A DNA stretch of 53,134 nt from ZC4RG30 sp965652645 (lineage in GTDB: Bacteria > Pseudomonadota > Gammaproteobacteria > Steroidobacterales > Steroidobacteraceae). Positions 8,735 through 17,107 of this stretch are shown here, piece after piece. The stretch lies in the NCBI GenBank assembly GCA_965652645.1, contig CBFGXE010000018.1, positions 1 to 53,134 of the forward strand, written 5' to 3'. The number at the start of each line of letters is the position of its first letter. The first letter of the stretch is position 1. The position numbers were made by a program, and so were the translations under genes. The notes under the pieces were generated by a model. That model worked only from the letters and a program-made list of their open reading frames with translations, was not told the origin of the DNA and made no database searches.

Positions 8735-9262
8735 TCAGCCGTCGCGGCTGACGATGGCGATCACGCCGATGGCGGGGTGGTCGAAATACTGGATCTCGTC
8801 GAGCTTCACCTGGCGCACTTCATCGAGGTGGTAGCGACGGCCGCCATCCTCCACGATCATGTCGAACCCCAGGTGCAGGTATTCGCCGCGCTCCAGGATC
8901 ACCTTGCCGTCCATGCCGGCCAGCCCGAGCTGCACGGTGGATACACCACGGCGGGACTTCCAGCCCGAGGGCGCCTGCTTCCAGGCCGCGTGGCCCAGCA
9001 CGCGCAGGTTGCGGTTGTTGAGCCGCGTGACGCTGCCACCGAGCTTGCGGGAGCTGACCGTGGTGGCCGTGATGTCATCTCCGGTGATGCGCATGCGCGT
9101 GGCGTCGCCCAGCGCGGCCGGGCCCTCGCCATTGCGGAACACGAGGATTTCCACCACGTAGTTGCCGCTGGATTGCGGCAGCGCCGGGACGGCAAGGCAG
9201 GCGAGGGCCGCTGCCAGCAGCAGGCGGCGTGCAATGCCGGTGGGCGGATTCATGCGGTTCAT
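8735..9262 (-). CDS. csiV: CsiV-family protein
   Basis: CsiV is an exported protein described in Pseudomonas as stabilising the coupling of cell-division and peptidoglycan functions. The 175-residue product has an N-terminal signal peptide (IARRLLLAAALACLAVPALPQ), the family opening YVVEILVFRNGEG, and the C-terminal VKLDEIQYFDHPAIGVIAIV box. The ATG at 9262 is preferred over an upstream start at 9289 because GGGGAGG lies 9 bases before it; 9253 is an in-frame alternative. It sits just downstream of mfd on the same strand, the usual neighbourhood of csiV. Confidence 0.82.
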   Translation of the reverse strand: MNRMNPPTGIARRLLLAAALACLAVPALPQSSGNYVVEILVFRNGEGPAALGDATRMRITGDDITATTVSSRKLGGSVTRLNNRNLRVLGHAAWKQAPSGWKSRRGVSTVQLGLAGMDGKVILERGEYLHLGFDMIVEDGGRRYHLDEVRQVKLDEIQYFDHPAIGVIAIVSRDG

Positions 9263-9316
9263 TCTAGGCAACCTCCCCGGTGGTGTCATGCCTCATCCGT
9301 ACCCTTCTGGAGGGCC

Positions 9317-12300
9317 TCAGGCAGTGCCTGCCGGCAGCAGCCGGTCCAGCAGCGAGGCCGCCAGCGCCGCGCGCTGCTCCGGGTCTGCGCCCAGTGAAAT
9401 GCGCAGCTTCAGCTGGCCTTCCAGGCGCCAGGTCTTCGCCTCGCGCTGGATGAGGCGGATCACGGCGGCCGGGTCGACCTGGTTGTGCTCCTCGAACACC
9501 ACGTGGCTGGTGCCGGCGCCAACGTCGAGGCGGCGGATGCCCGCCGCGCGGCAGCGCTGGGTGAGTCGCGCCACCTGGAACAGCCGCTGCGCCGCCTCCG
9601 GCAGCGCGCCGAAGCGGTCGCCGATCTCGGTCTGCAGTTCATCCAGCGCCGGGCCGTCGGGCGCGGCCGCGATGCGCTTGTAGAGCGCCAGTCGCGTCTG
9701 CACGTCGCTGATGTAGTCGGAGGGCAGCAGCGCCGGCAGGTGCAGGTTCACCTCCGTGGCGGCGGTGGCGGGAAGTTCCTCCGGCGCCTTGCCGGACTTC
9801 AGCGCGCGCACGGTGGATTCCAGCATGTCCATGTACATGGAAAGGCCCACCTCGGTGAGCTCGCCGCTCTGTGCCTCGCCCAGGTATTCGCCGGCGCCGC
9901 GGATTTCCAGGTCATGCGTGGCCAGCACGAAGCCCGAACCCAGCTCCTCCATCGACTCGATGGCCTCCAGGCGCCGCTTCGCATCCTCGGTCAGCGCCTT
10001 CAGCGACGGCACCATGAGGTGCGCGAAGGCGCGATGGTGCGAGCGGCCCACGCGGCCGCGCAGCTGGTGCAGCTGCGCCAGGCCCAGCCGGTCGGCCTGG
10101 TTGATGAGGATGGTATTGGCCGTGGGCACGTCGATGCCGCTTTCGATGATCGTCGTGCACAGCAGGATGTCGAAGCGCCGGTGGTAGAAGTCCACCATCA
10201 GCTGCTCCAGCTCGCGCTCGCGCATCTGGCCGTGGCCGGTGCGGATCTGCGCTTCGGGCACGATGCGCTGCAGGTCGGCGGCGACCTTTGCGATGGTGTC
10301 GATCTCGTTGTGCACGAAATAGATCTGCCCGCCGCGGCGCAGCTCGCGCATCACCGCCTCGCGGATCACCGAAGGGTTCCATTCCCCGACGGTGGTGCGG
10401 ATGGCCACGCGGCCGGCCGGCGGCGTGGTGATCAGCGACAGGTCGCGCAGGCCGCCCATGGCCATGTTCAGCGTGCGCGGGATCGGCGTGGCGGTGAGCG
10501 TGAGCACGTGCACCTCGGCGCGCAGGGCCTTCAGCTTCTCCTTGTCGCGCACGCCGAATCGGTGCTCCTCGTCGATGATCACCAGGCCCAGGTCCCTGAA
10601 GCGCGGTTCGGCATGCAGCAGCCGGTGCGTGGAGACCAGGATGTCCACGCGGCCCTGCGCCAGCTCATCGAGCATGGCGGCAGAACTCTTCGCCGAGCGG
10701 AAGCGCGACAGCGACTCGATGCGCACCGGCAGGTCGGCGAAGCGGTCGCGGAAGTTGGCGGTGTGCTGCTCGGCCAGCAGCGTGGTGGGCACCAGCACCA
10801 CCACCTGGCGGCCGGCCTGCACGGCCACGAAGGCCGCGCGCATCGCCACCTCGGTCTTGCCGAAACCCACGTCGCCGCACACCACGCGGTCCATGGGACG
10901 CTCGCCGGCCATGTCGGCCAGCACGGCGTTGATCGCATCCTGCTGGTCGGCGGTTTCCTCGAAGGGAAAGGCGGCGGCGAAGGCGCGGTAGTCATTGTCA
11001 TCCGCCTGCAGCGGCGTGCCCTTGCGCGCCTGTCGGCGCGCGTAGAGGTCCAGAAGTTCCGCGGCCACGTCGCGCAGCTGCTCGGCCGCGCGGCGGCGGG
11101 CCTTCGCCCACTGGTCGGTGCCCAGCTTGTGCAGCGGCGCGGCATCGGGCGAGGCGCCGGTGTAGCGGCTTACCAGGTGAAGCGCGCTCACCGGCACGTA
11201 GATGCGGTCGCCGCCGGCGTATTCGATCACCAGGAACTCGCCGTCCTGGTCGGCCACCTGCATCACCACCAGGCTCACATAGCGGCCCACGCCGTACTGC
11301 TCGTGCACCACGGGTGCGCCCGGTGCCAGCGCCTGCAGGTCGCGCAGGATGGCGGCCGGATCCAGCTGGCTGCGGCGGCGGCGGCGCTCCTGCTGCGCGT
11401 GGCGACCGAACATCTCGCCGTCGGCCAGCAGCAGCAGCGGCGGGTCGGCAATGCGCAGGCCGCCCACGTCAGGGGCCGTGGCAAGCGCCACGGGCGCGCG
11501 GGAATCAAGGAAGGCCTGCCAGCCGGCCACGCTCTCATGCGCGATGCCGGCATTGCGCAGCAGGTCATGCAGCAGCTCGCGCCGGCCGGGTGAATCGGCG
11601 GCCACCAGCACGCGACCCGGCTGTTCCGCGAGCAGCGCGGCCAGCGGCGCCAGCGGCGCCTCGGCGCGTGCATCCAGGGTCAGCGCGGGCGGCGGCGAAA
11701 GCGCGAGGGCAGGACCGGAGGAGGCGGGGACGACAGCCTGCACACCCTCGGCGGCACGGAATTCCACGCGCGGCCTGCTGCCGATCCACTCCCGCATCTG
11801 CGCGGGGGAGAAGTACAGTTCCGCCGGATCAAGCACCGGATGTTCGATGTCGTGCCGCAGGTCCTCATGCCGCGCGCTGATGCCCTGCCACACCGCTTGC
11901 AGTCGGTCGGCGAAGGCGCCATCCAGTGCCAGCACGCAGTCGCGAGGCAGGTAGTCGGCAAGGCCTGCGGTCTCATCGAAGAACAGCGGCAGGTAGAACT
12001 CGATGCCCGCCGGCGCCGTGTTCTGCTTCAGTCCGCGGTAGATCTCCGAGCGCGTGGGGTCGCCTTCGAACCGGGTGCGGTAGCGGCGCCGGAATTCGCG
12101 CACGCTCTCCTCATCCAGCGGCACCTCGCGAGCCGGCAGCAGGCTCACCCTGGGCAGCGTCTCCAGGGAACGCTGCGTGTCCGGGTCGAAGTGACGGATG
12201 GAGTCGATGCTGTCATCGAAGAGGTCGATGCGCAGCGGCTGCTCGTAGCCCATGGGGAACACGTCGAACAGAGAGCCGCGCAGCGCGAACTCGCCGGGCA

Positions 12301-12775
12301 TGCCCACCTGCGCCACCAGGCTGTAGCCGGCGCGCACCAGCTGCTCGCTGACGCGGGCCATCGAGAAGGGCTGGCCCACGGCCAGCTCGAAGCTGCGCCC
12401 GGCGATGTAGGGCACGGGCGGCAGGCGCTGCAGCAGGGTCTCGGCGCTGACCAGCAGCAGGCCGCAAGCCGCCGTGGGAAGCCGCGCCAGGGTGGCAATG
12501 CGTTCGGACACCAGGTCCGGCAGCGGCGAGTAGTGGTCGTAGGGCAGCACTTCCCAGTCGGGCAGCTGCAGCACCGGCAGGTCGCCGGCAAAGAAGGCCA
12601 GCTCGCGGCGCAGCTGGTCCAGGCGCCGGGCATCCTCGGCCAGCACCACCCACAACCGGCGGTCGGCGCGGGCGGCCTGGGCCAGTGCCAGGGCGCGGGC
12701 GCTGGAATGCAGCGGCGGCCACAGCCTGAGCGGCTGGCCCGCGTCAGGCAACGCGGGAACGGGCAGGGAAATCAT
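9317..12775 (-). CDS. mfd: Transcription-repair coupling factor Mfd
   Basis: Mfd removes stalled RNA polymerase from lesions and recruits UvrA. The 1152-residue product has the UvrB-like N-terminal domains (LPDWEVLPYDHYSPLPDLVSERI), the CarD-like RNA polymerase-interacting domain (VVHEQYGVGRYVSLV), and the superfamily-2 translocase. The translocase has Walker A GDVGFGKTEVAMRAAF near residue 635 and DEEHRFGV near 736. It also has motif VI-region LHQLRGRVGRSHHRAFA and a C-terminal TRCF domain. Length matches the family (about 1150). It is separated from csiV by 54 bases and both run leftward. Confidence 0.98.
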   Translation of the reverse strand: MISLPVPALPDAGQPLRLWPPLHSSARALALAQAARADRRLWVVLAEDARRLDQLRRELAFFAGDLPVLQLPDWEVLPYDHYSPLPDLVSERIATLARLPTAACGLLLVSAETLLQRLPPVPYIAGRSFELAVGQPFSMARVSEQLVRAGYSLVAQVGMPGEFALRGSLFDVFPMGYEQPLRIDLFDDSIDSIRHFDPDTQRSLETLPRVSLLPAREVPLDEESVREFRRRYRTRFEGDPTRSEIYRGLKQNTAPAGIEFYLPLFFDETAGLADYLPRDCVLALDGAFADRLQAVWQGISARHEDLRHDIEHPVLDPAELYFSPAQMREWIGSRPRVEFRAAEGVQAVVPASSGPALALSPPPALTLDARAEAPLAPLAALLAEQPGRVLVAADSPGRRELLHDLLRNAGIAHESVAGWQAFLDSRAPVALATAPDVGGLRIADPPLLLLADGEMFGRHAQQERRRRRSQLDPAAILRDLQALAPGAPVVHEQYGVGRYVSLVVMQVADQDGEFLVIEYAGGDRIYVPVSALHLVSRYTGASPDAAPLHKLGTDQWAKARRRAAEQLRDVAAELLDLYARRQARKGTPLQADDNDYRAFAAAFPFEETADQQDAINAVLADMAGERPMDRVVCGDVGFGKTEVAMRAAFVAVQAGRQVVVLVPTTLLAEQHTANFRDRFADLPVRIESLSRFRSAKSSAAMLDELAQGRVDILVSTHRLLHAEPRFRDLGLVIIDEEHRFGVRDKEKLKALRAEVHVLTLTATPIPRTLNMAMGGLRDLSLITTPPAGRVAIRTTVGEWNPSVIREAVMRELRRGGQIYFVHNEIDTIAKVAADLQRIVPEAQIRTGHGQMRERELEQLMVDFYHRRFDILLCTTIIESGIDVPTANTILINQADRLGLAQLHQLRGRVGRSHHRAFAHLMVPSLKALTEDAKRRLEAIESMEELGSGFVLATHDLEIRGAGEYLGEAQSGELTEVGLSMYMDMLESTVRALKSGKAPEELPATAATEVNLHLPALLPSDYISDVQTRLALYKRIAAAPDGPALDELQTEIGDRFGALPEAAQRLFQVARLTQRCRAAGIRRLDVGAGTSHVVFEEHNQVDPAAVIRLIQREAKTWRLEGQLKLRISLGADPEQRAALAASLLDRLLPAGTA

Positions 12776-12874
12776 CGCGGGTCGGACAGCATGGGCCTGG
12801 GGAGGAGGCCGCGCAGCATAGCCGCTTCACGCCGCCACGGGCAGCGTGAATCCATGAGCCGGTCAGCCTGCCGG

Positions 12875-13147
12875 TCAGTCGCCGTGGGCGACGGCGTGGA
12901 CGACGTGCTGGTATTCGAAGTAGACGCTGAAGCCCTCGTAGTCCCAGCGCGTGATCGGCGGCTGTCCCACCGCAGCGTGGCGGGCCTTCGGCGCGCCGAA
13001 GCGCTCCTCGACCTTGGCCATCGAAGTGCCGCGGGCAGGCAGGTCGGCCGACACGGGACGCAGCTGGACCTGGCCGTCGACCACCACTGTTTCGGCGGCC
13101 AGCGGCATGGCGGCGAGCGCAAGCGTCAGTGCCATGGCGGTTTTCAT
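12875..13147 (-). CDS. Small secreted protein of unknown function
   Basis: The 90-residue product has a clear signal peptide (MKTAMALTLALAAMPLAAET) and a short mature part. The mature part contains SMAKVEERFGAP, GQPPITRWDYEGFSVYFE and a histidine-rich end, HVVHAVAHGD. The ERFGAP...ITRWDY...VYFE layout recalls small conserved periplasmic proteins of Gammaproteobacteria with an SmpA-like beta-hairpin logic. I cannot assign a function. The ATG at 13147 is chosen because it starts the signal peptide; the open frame extends further upstream without one. It is divergent from the lolC-like gene. Confidence 0.65.
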   Translation of the reverse strand: MKTAMALTLALAAMPLAAETVVVDGQVQLRPVSADLPARGTSMAKVEERFGAPKARHAAVGQPPITRWDYEGFSVYFEYQHVVHAVAHGD

Positions 13148-13265
13148 AACGCCCGGGACTATAGCAGCCCATGGAGGCGGCTGGCCCGGAGGCGGGGATT
13201 GCCTGCCCGAATCCGTGAATTGCGTCGCCAAACCGGCCCTCCCATGCTTGAATGCGGGCCTTCGC

Positions 13266-14507
13266 ATGTTCCATCCCCTGTCGCTCTTCATCGGACTTCG
13301 TTATGCGCGGGCGCGCGCGCATCGCTATTTCGTCTCCTTCATCACCTGGGTGTCGCTGGCCGGCGTCGGGGTCGGGGTGGCGGCGTTGATCGTGATCCTG
13401 TCGGTGATGAACGGCTTCGAGTCCGAACTGCGCGACCGGCTGCTGGACCTGGAGGCCCCGCTGCGGGTGACCGCGCCGGAGGGGGAGCCGCCGGACTGGG
13501 CGCGGGTGCGCGGGGAAGTGCAGGCCGCGCTGCCCGAGGCACGGATCGAGCGCTACGCCCAGCTGCAGGTGCTGGCCGTGGGTCCCGTCGAGTCGGTGGG
13601 CCTGATGCTGCGCGGGGCGGATGAGTTCACCCGCGCCGGGCTGGCAGGCAAGCTCCTGGACGGAAACCTTGCGGCCATGGCCGGGGACGAGGGCATCCTG
13701 CTGGGCCTGCGTGCAGCCGATGAGCTGGCGGTGTCGCCCGGCGACACGGTGCGGCTGCTGGTGCCGGTGGTGACCGGCGGCGACAGGCTCGATCCGAAGA
13801 TGCGCGAATTCGTGGTGGCCGGCCTGTACGAGGCCGGAATCCAGGACCAGGACGGGCATATTGCCTACGTGGACATGGAGGCCATGGCAGGCCTGGGTGC
13901 CGCACGCAGCCGTGCCGAGGGGCTCAACATCGACTTCGCCGACGTGATTTCGGCCCCGCTGGTGGCGCAGGGGCTGCGCGACCGGTTCGCCGGGGAATGG
14001 CCCATGCTCCGCTTCACCGACTGGACCGAAGACCACGCCAGCTATTTCCGCGCCATCCGCATCGAGAAGACCATGATGGCGCTCATCCTGATGCTCATCG
14101 TCGCGGTGGCGGCATTCAACATCGTGGCCATGCTGGTGATGGTGGTCACCGACAAGCGCACCGATATCGCCATCCTGCGCACCTTCGGTGCCAGTCCGCG
14201 TACCGTGGCCGCCACCTTCGTGGCCCAGGGGCTGATGATCGGCTGGCTCGGGGTGGCCATCGGGGTGCTGCTGGGTGTGCTGGTGGCGCTGAACGTGGGA
14301 TTCATCCTCGGTGTGCTCTACGACGTGGCCGGCATCTCGCTGTTCGATCCGGACGTGTACCTCATCACCGAGGTGCCCTCGGAACTGCATGTCGCCGATG
14401 TGCTGCTGGTGGCGCTCGCCGCGTTGCTGCTGACGGTGCTGGCCACCATCTATCCGGCGCGCCGCGCGGCGGCCACTTCCCCGGCCGAAGCGCTGCGGTA
14501 CGAATGA
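13266..14507 (+). CDS. lolC: Lipoprotein-releasing ABC transporter permease (LolC/LolE type)
   Basis: This is an inner-membrane permease of the Lol machinery, which extracts lipoproteins from the inner membrane and passes them to LolA. The 413-residue product has the N-terminal FISxRYxRAR-type opening (LFIGLRYARARAHRYFVSFI), a first transmembrane helix with VILSVMNGFE, a large periplasmic domain (about 45-265), and three C-terminal helices. The cytoplasmic coupling segment is TDKRTDIAILRTFGAS. The end has the YPARRAA..PAEALRYE tail typical of LolC/E. It directly abuts the next gene (stop at 14507, ATG at 14508). Confidence 0.92.
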   Translation: MFHPLSLFIGLRYARARAHRYFVSFITWVSLAGVGVGVAALIVILSVMNGFESELRDRLLDLEAPLRVTAPEGEPPDWARVRGEVQAALPEARIERYAQLQVLAVGPVESVGLMLRGADEFTRAGLAGKLLDGNLAAMAGDEGILLGLRAADELAVSPGDTVRLLVPVVTGGDRLDPKMREFVVAGLYEAGIQDQDGHIAYVDMEAMAGLGAARSRAEGLNIDFADVISAPLVAQGLRDRFAGEWPMLRFTDWTEDHASYFRAIRIEKTMMALILMLIVAVAAFNIVAMLVMVVTDKRTDIAILRTFGASPRTVAATFVAQGLMIGWLGVAIGVLLGVLVALNVGFILGVLYDVAGISLFDPDVYLITEVPSELHVADVLLVALAALLLTVLATIYPARRAAATSPAEALRYE

Positions 14508-15776
14508 ATGGCCCTCTCCGGACGCTATGAATGGCTGGTCGGAACGCGCTACCTGCGCTCGGGGCAGAGGCGGGGCTTCCTGTCCTTCATCACGCTGATC
14601 AGCGTGCTGGGACTGATGCTCGGCGTGGCCGTGCTGCTGGTGGTGATGTCGGTGATGAACGGCTTCGAGAAGGAACTGCGCGCACGCATCCTCTCGGTGT
14701 CCGCGCATGCCACGCTGGAGGGCAACGGGGAGCGGATGCCGGACTGGCAGCTGGCGCGGGACATCGCGCTCGGGACGCCGGGGGTGGTCGGCGCAGTGCC
14801 CTACATCGAGGCCGAGGGCATGTTCCAGGCCGGCGAGCGGCTGGCCGGCGCCAGGGTGCGCGGGGTCGATCCGGCACTGGAGAAAGAGTCCGGGGGCATC
14901 TCCCGGGTGGTGGTGGAAGGCAGCGTGGACGAGCTGGTATCGCGTGGCTGGAACATCATCCTGGGCGACAAGCTGGCTGCGGAGCTGAATGTCTCCGTGG
15001 GGGATTCGGTGGTGCTGGCGCTGCCCGAGGGAACCGTGACGCCGGCCGGGTTCGAGGTGCGCCAGCGCCGCTTCAAGGTGGCGGGGCTGATGCGCTCGGG
15101 CATGTATGAATACGACCGCCTGCTGGCCCTGCTGCACGTGGAGGACGCGGCGCGGCTGCTGAAGTTCGGCGGCGACATGCGCGGCATCCGCATCGCGGTG
15201 GAGGATCCCAGGGACGCCCCGCGCCTGGTCAGGCAGGTGGGAGAGGGCCTTTCGGACGCGCAGGGCGGTGGCCTCTACTACGTGCAGGACTGGACACAGA
15301 TTCTTCCCAACTTCTTCCGCTCCATCCAGCTCACCAAGTCGCTGCTGTTCATGATCCTCTCGATGATCGTGGCGATCGCCGCCTTCAACGTGGTGGCCAC
15401 GCTGGTGATGGTGGTGAAAGACAAGGAGTCCGACATCGCCATCCTCAGGACCTTCGGCGCGGGGCCTTCGAACATCCAGCGCATCTTCAGCATCCAGGGC
15501 GCCTGGATCGGCGCCAGCGGCGTGGCGGCCGGCATCCTGCTGGGCGTGCTGCTGGCCATCAACCTGGAATCGCTGGTGCACCTGCTCGAGCGCGCCACCG
15601 GCATGCAGTTCATGGACGCCAGCGTCTACCTGATCAGCGACCTGCCGGCCGAGGTGCAGCTGGGAGACGTGGTGCAGGTGGCGCTGGTGGCGCTGCTCCT
15701 GTGCCTCATGGCCACTGTGTATCCGGCCTGGCGTGCCTCGCGCGTGCTGCCGGCGGAGGCGCTGCGACATGACTGA
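14508..15776 (+). CDS. lolE: Lipoprotein-releasing ABC transporter permease, second subunit
   Basis: This is a paralogue of the preceding gene, 422 residues with the same four-helix plus periplasmic-domain plan. Visible markers are RYLRSGQRRGFLSFITLISV, VVMSVMNGFEKELR, KDKESDIAILRTFGAG and the YPAWRASRVLPAEALRHD tail. One of the two permeases should be LolC and the other LolE. Which is which cannot be fixed by eye, and the order permease-permease-ATPase differs from the enteric lolC-lolD-lolE order. lolD starts 12 bases downstream. Confidence 0.9.
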   Translation: MALSGRYEWLVGTRYLRSGQRRGFLSFITLISVLGLMLGVAVLLVVMSVMNGFEKELRARILSVSAHATLEGNGERMPDWQLARDIALGTPGVVGAVPYIEAEGMFQAGERLAGARVRGVDPALEKESGGISRVVVEGSVDELVSRGWNIILGDKLAAELNVSVGDSVVLALPEGTVTPAGFEVRQRRFKVAGLMRSGMYEYDRLLALLHVEDAARLLKFGGDMRGIRIAVEDPRDAPRLVRQVGEGLSDAQGGGLYYVQDWTQILPNFFRSIQLTKSLLFMILSMIVAIAAFNVVATLVMVVKDKESDIAILRTFGAGPSNIQRIFSIQGAWIGASGVAAGILLGVLLAINLESLVHLLERATGMQFMDASVYLISDLPAEVQLGDVVQVALVALLLCLMATVYPAWRASRVLPAEALRHD

Positions 15777-15788
15777 TGGAGTGGATTC

Positions 15789-16496
15789 ATGAATGCAGAA
15801 GTGCAGGGCGCGCCCGCGGGCGATGTGGTGCTGGCGGCGCGCGGGGTGTCGCGCGGCTTCCGCGAGGGCGGCGGCGAGCTGGTGGTGCTGTCCAATGCCG
15901 AACTGGTGGTGAAGGCCGGCGAGCGGCTGGCCATCGTCGGTGCCTCGGGTTCCGGCAAGACCACGCTGCTGCAGGTGCTGGGCGGCCTGGACCGGCCCGA
16001 TGCCGGCACGGTGCAAGTGGCCGGTCGCGACATCCATGCGCTCTCCGAGCGCGAGCGCTGTGAACTGCGCAACCGGCAGCTCGGGTTCGTGTACCAGTTC
16101 CACCACCTGCTGCCGGAATTCTCCGCGCTGGAGAACGTGGCCATGCCGCTGCTCGTGCGGCGCGAACCGGCGGCAGAGGCCGCGCGGCGCGCCAGGGAAC
16201 TGCTGGAACGCGTGGGCCTGGGCGCACGCCTCACCCATCGTCCGCACCAGCTGTCCGGCGGCGAGCGGCAGCGGGCCGCGGTGGCGCGCGCGCTGGTCAC
16301 CATGCCCGCGCTGGTGCTGGCGGATGAGCCCACCGGCAACCTCGATGGCGTGAATGCGGCGCAGGTATTCGACCTGATGCTCGAGCTCAATCGCGAGCGG
16401 CGCACCAGCCTTGTCGTGGTGACCCACGACGAGCGGCTGGCCGCCCGCATGGATCGCGTGCTGGTGCTGCGCGAGGGCCGGCTGCAGGCCGCCTGA
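15789..16496 (+). CDS. lolD: Lipoprotein-releasing system ATPase LolD
   Basis: LolD is the cytoplasmic ATPase that powers the LolCDE complex. The 235-residue product has Walker A GASGSGKTT, the Q-loop region YQFHHLLPEFSALENVAMP (a LolD-diagnostic stretch), ABC signature LSGGERQRAAVARAL, Walker B LVLADEPTGNLD and the H-loop VVVTHDERLA. Length and motifs match the family. It is immediately downstream of the two permease genes and ends 3 bases from the convergent DUF2062 gene. Confidence 0.96.
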   Translation: MNAEVQGAPAGDVVLAARGVSRGFREGGGELVVLSNAELVVKAGERLAIVGASGSGKTTLLQVLGGLDRPDAGTVQVAGRDIHALSERERCELRNRQLGFVYQFHHLLPEFSALENVAMPLLVRREPAAEAARRARELLERVGLGARLTHRPHQLSGGERQRAAVARALVTMPALVLADEPTGNLDGVNAAQVFDLMLELNRERRTSLVVVTHDERLAARMDRVLVLREGRLQAA

Positions 16497-16499
16497 GGG

Positions 16500-17033
16500 C
16501 TACAGCGGCGGGTAGCGCTTCTGCGCCGCCATGCGCCTGGCGCTCTTGCGGTTCATGGTGCTGACGCGCCAGACCACTTCCAGCAGGCGGTAGGAACCGT
16601 ACCCGCCCACCGCCGCGCATACCAGGCAGCCCAGCAGGAAGGGTTTCCAGATGGCCCCCAGGCCGTGCTGCAGCCAGGTCCAGCTCAGCGAGAATCCGAA
16701 ATCCCCTTCCGGCTGGCCGAGCAGCAGCGTTCCGACGCGGTAGGCGAAGTAGTACACCGGCACCGCGGTGAAGGGATTCACGAAGGTGGAAGTCACCACC
16801 AGCGTGGGCACGTTCAGGTGCCAGATCATCGCCGCCACCAGGCCGGCCAGCAGGTGAAGGGGCAGGGGAATGAAGCAGATGGCGACGCCCGCCCCGAACG
16901 CCATGGTGATGGCCCGGCGGTTCAGTGACCACAGGCGCGGATCGGTGAGCTTTGGACCGAGCAGCCGGAACAGCCGGCTGTGGCGCAGTTTCTGGGCGAA
17001 TGGCCGGATTTTGACGAACAGCGGGCGCGGCAT
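16500..17033 (-). CDS. DUF2062 domain membrane protein
   Basis: The 177-residue product shows the DUF2062 pattern: a basic N-terminus (FAQKLRHSRLFRLLG), DPRLWSLNRRAITMAFGAGVAICFIPLPLH, and TSTFVNPFTAVPVYYFAYRVG. Two to three membrane helices follow. The family is widespread in Proteobacteria and its function is not established. It converges on lolD (3 bases apart) and is divergent from comEC, from which it is separated by 74 bases. Confidence 0.85.
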   Translation of the reverse strand: MPRPLFVKIRPFAQKLRHSRLFRLLGPKLTDPRLWSLNRRAITMAFGAGVAICFIPLPLHLLAGLVAAMIWHLNVPTLVVTSTFVNPFTAVPVYYFAYRVGTLLLGQPEGDFGFSLSWTWLQHGLGAIWKPFLLGCLVCAAVGGYGSYRLLEVVWRVSTMNRKSARRMAAQKRYPPL

Positions 17034-17107
17034 TCTGGCCGAGACTTTAGCAGGCGGCGCGGGCAGGAATCTCGCGCCTTGCGCGAAGCCGACACGGAGC
17101 CCTTACC

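Noticed and set aside
9485..11593. Long + strand open frame opposite mfd
   Set aside because: The - strand Mfd motifs are complete; the opposite frame is a composition artefact.
12744..16427. Long antisense open frame opposite the lol genes
   Set aside because: Same signs: His/Gln-rich composition, no domains, and the opposite strand encodes clear LolC/LolE/LolD.
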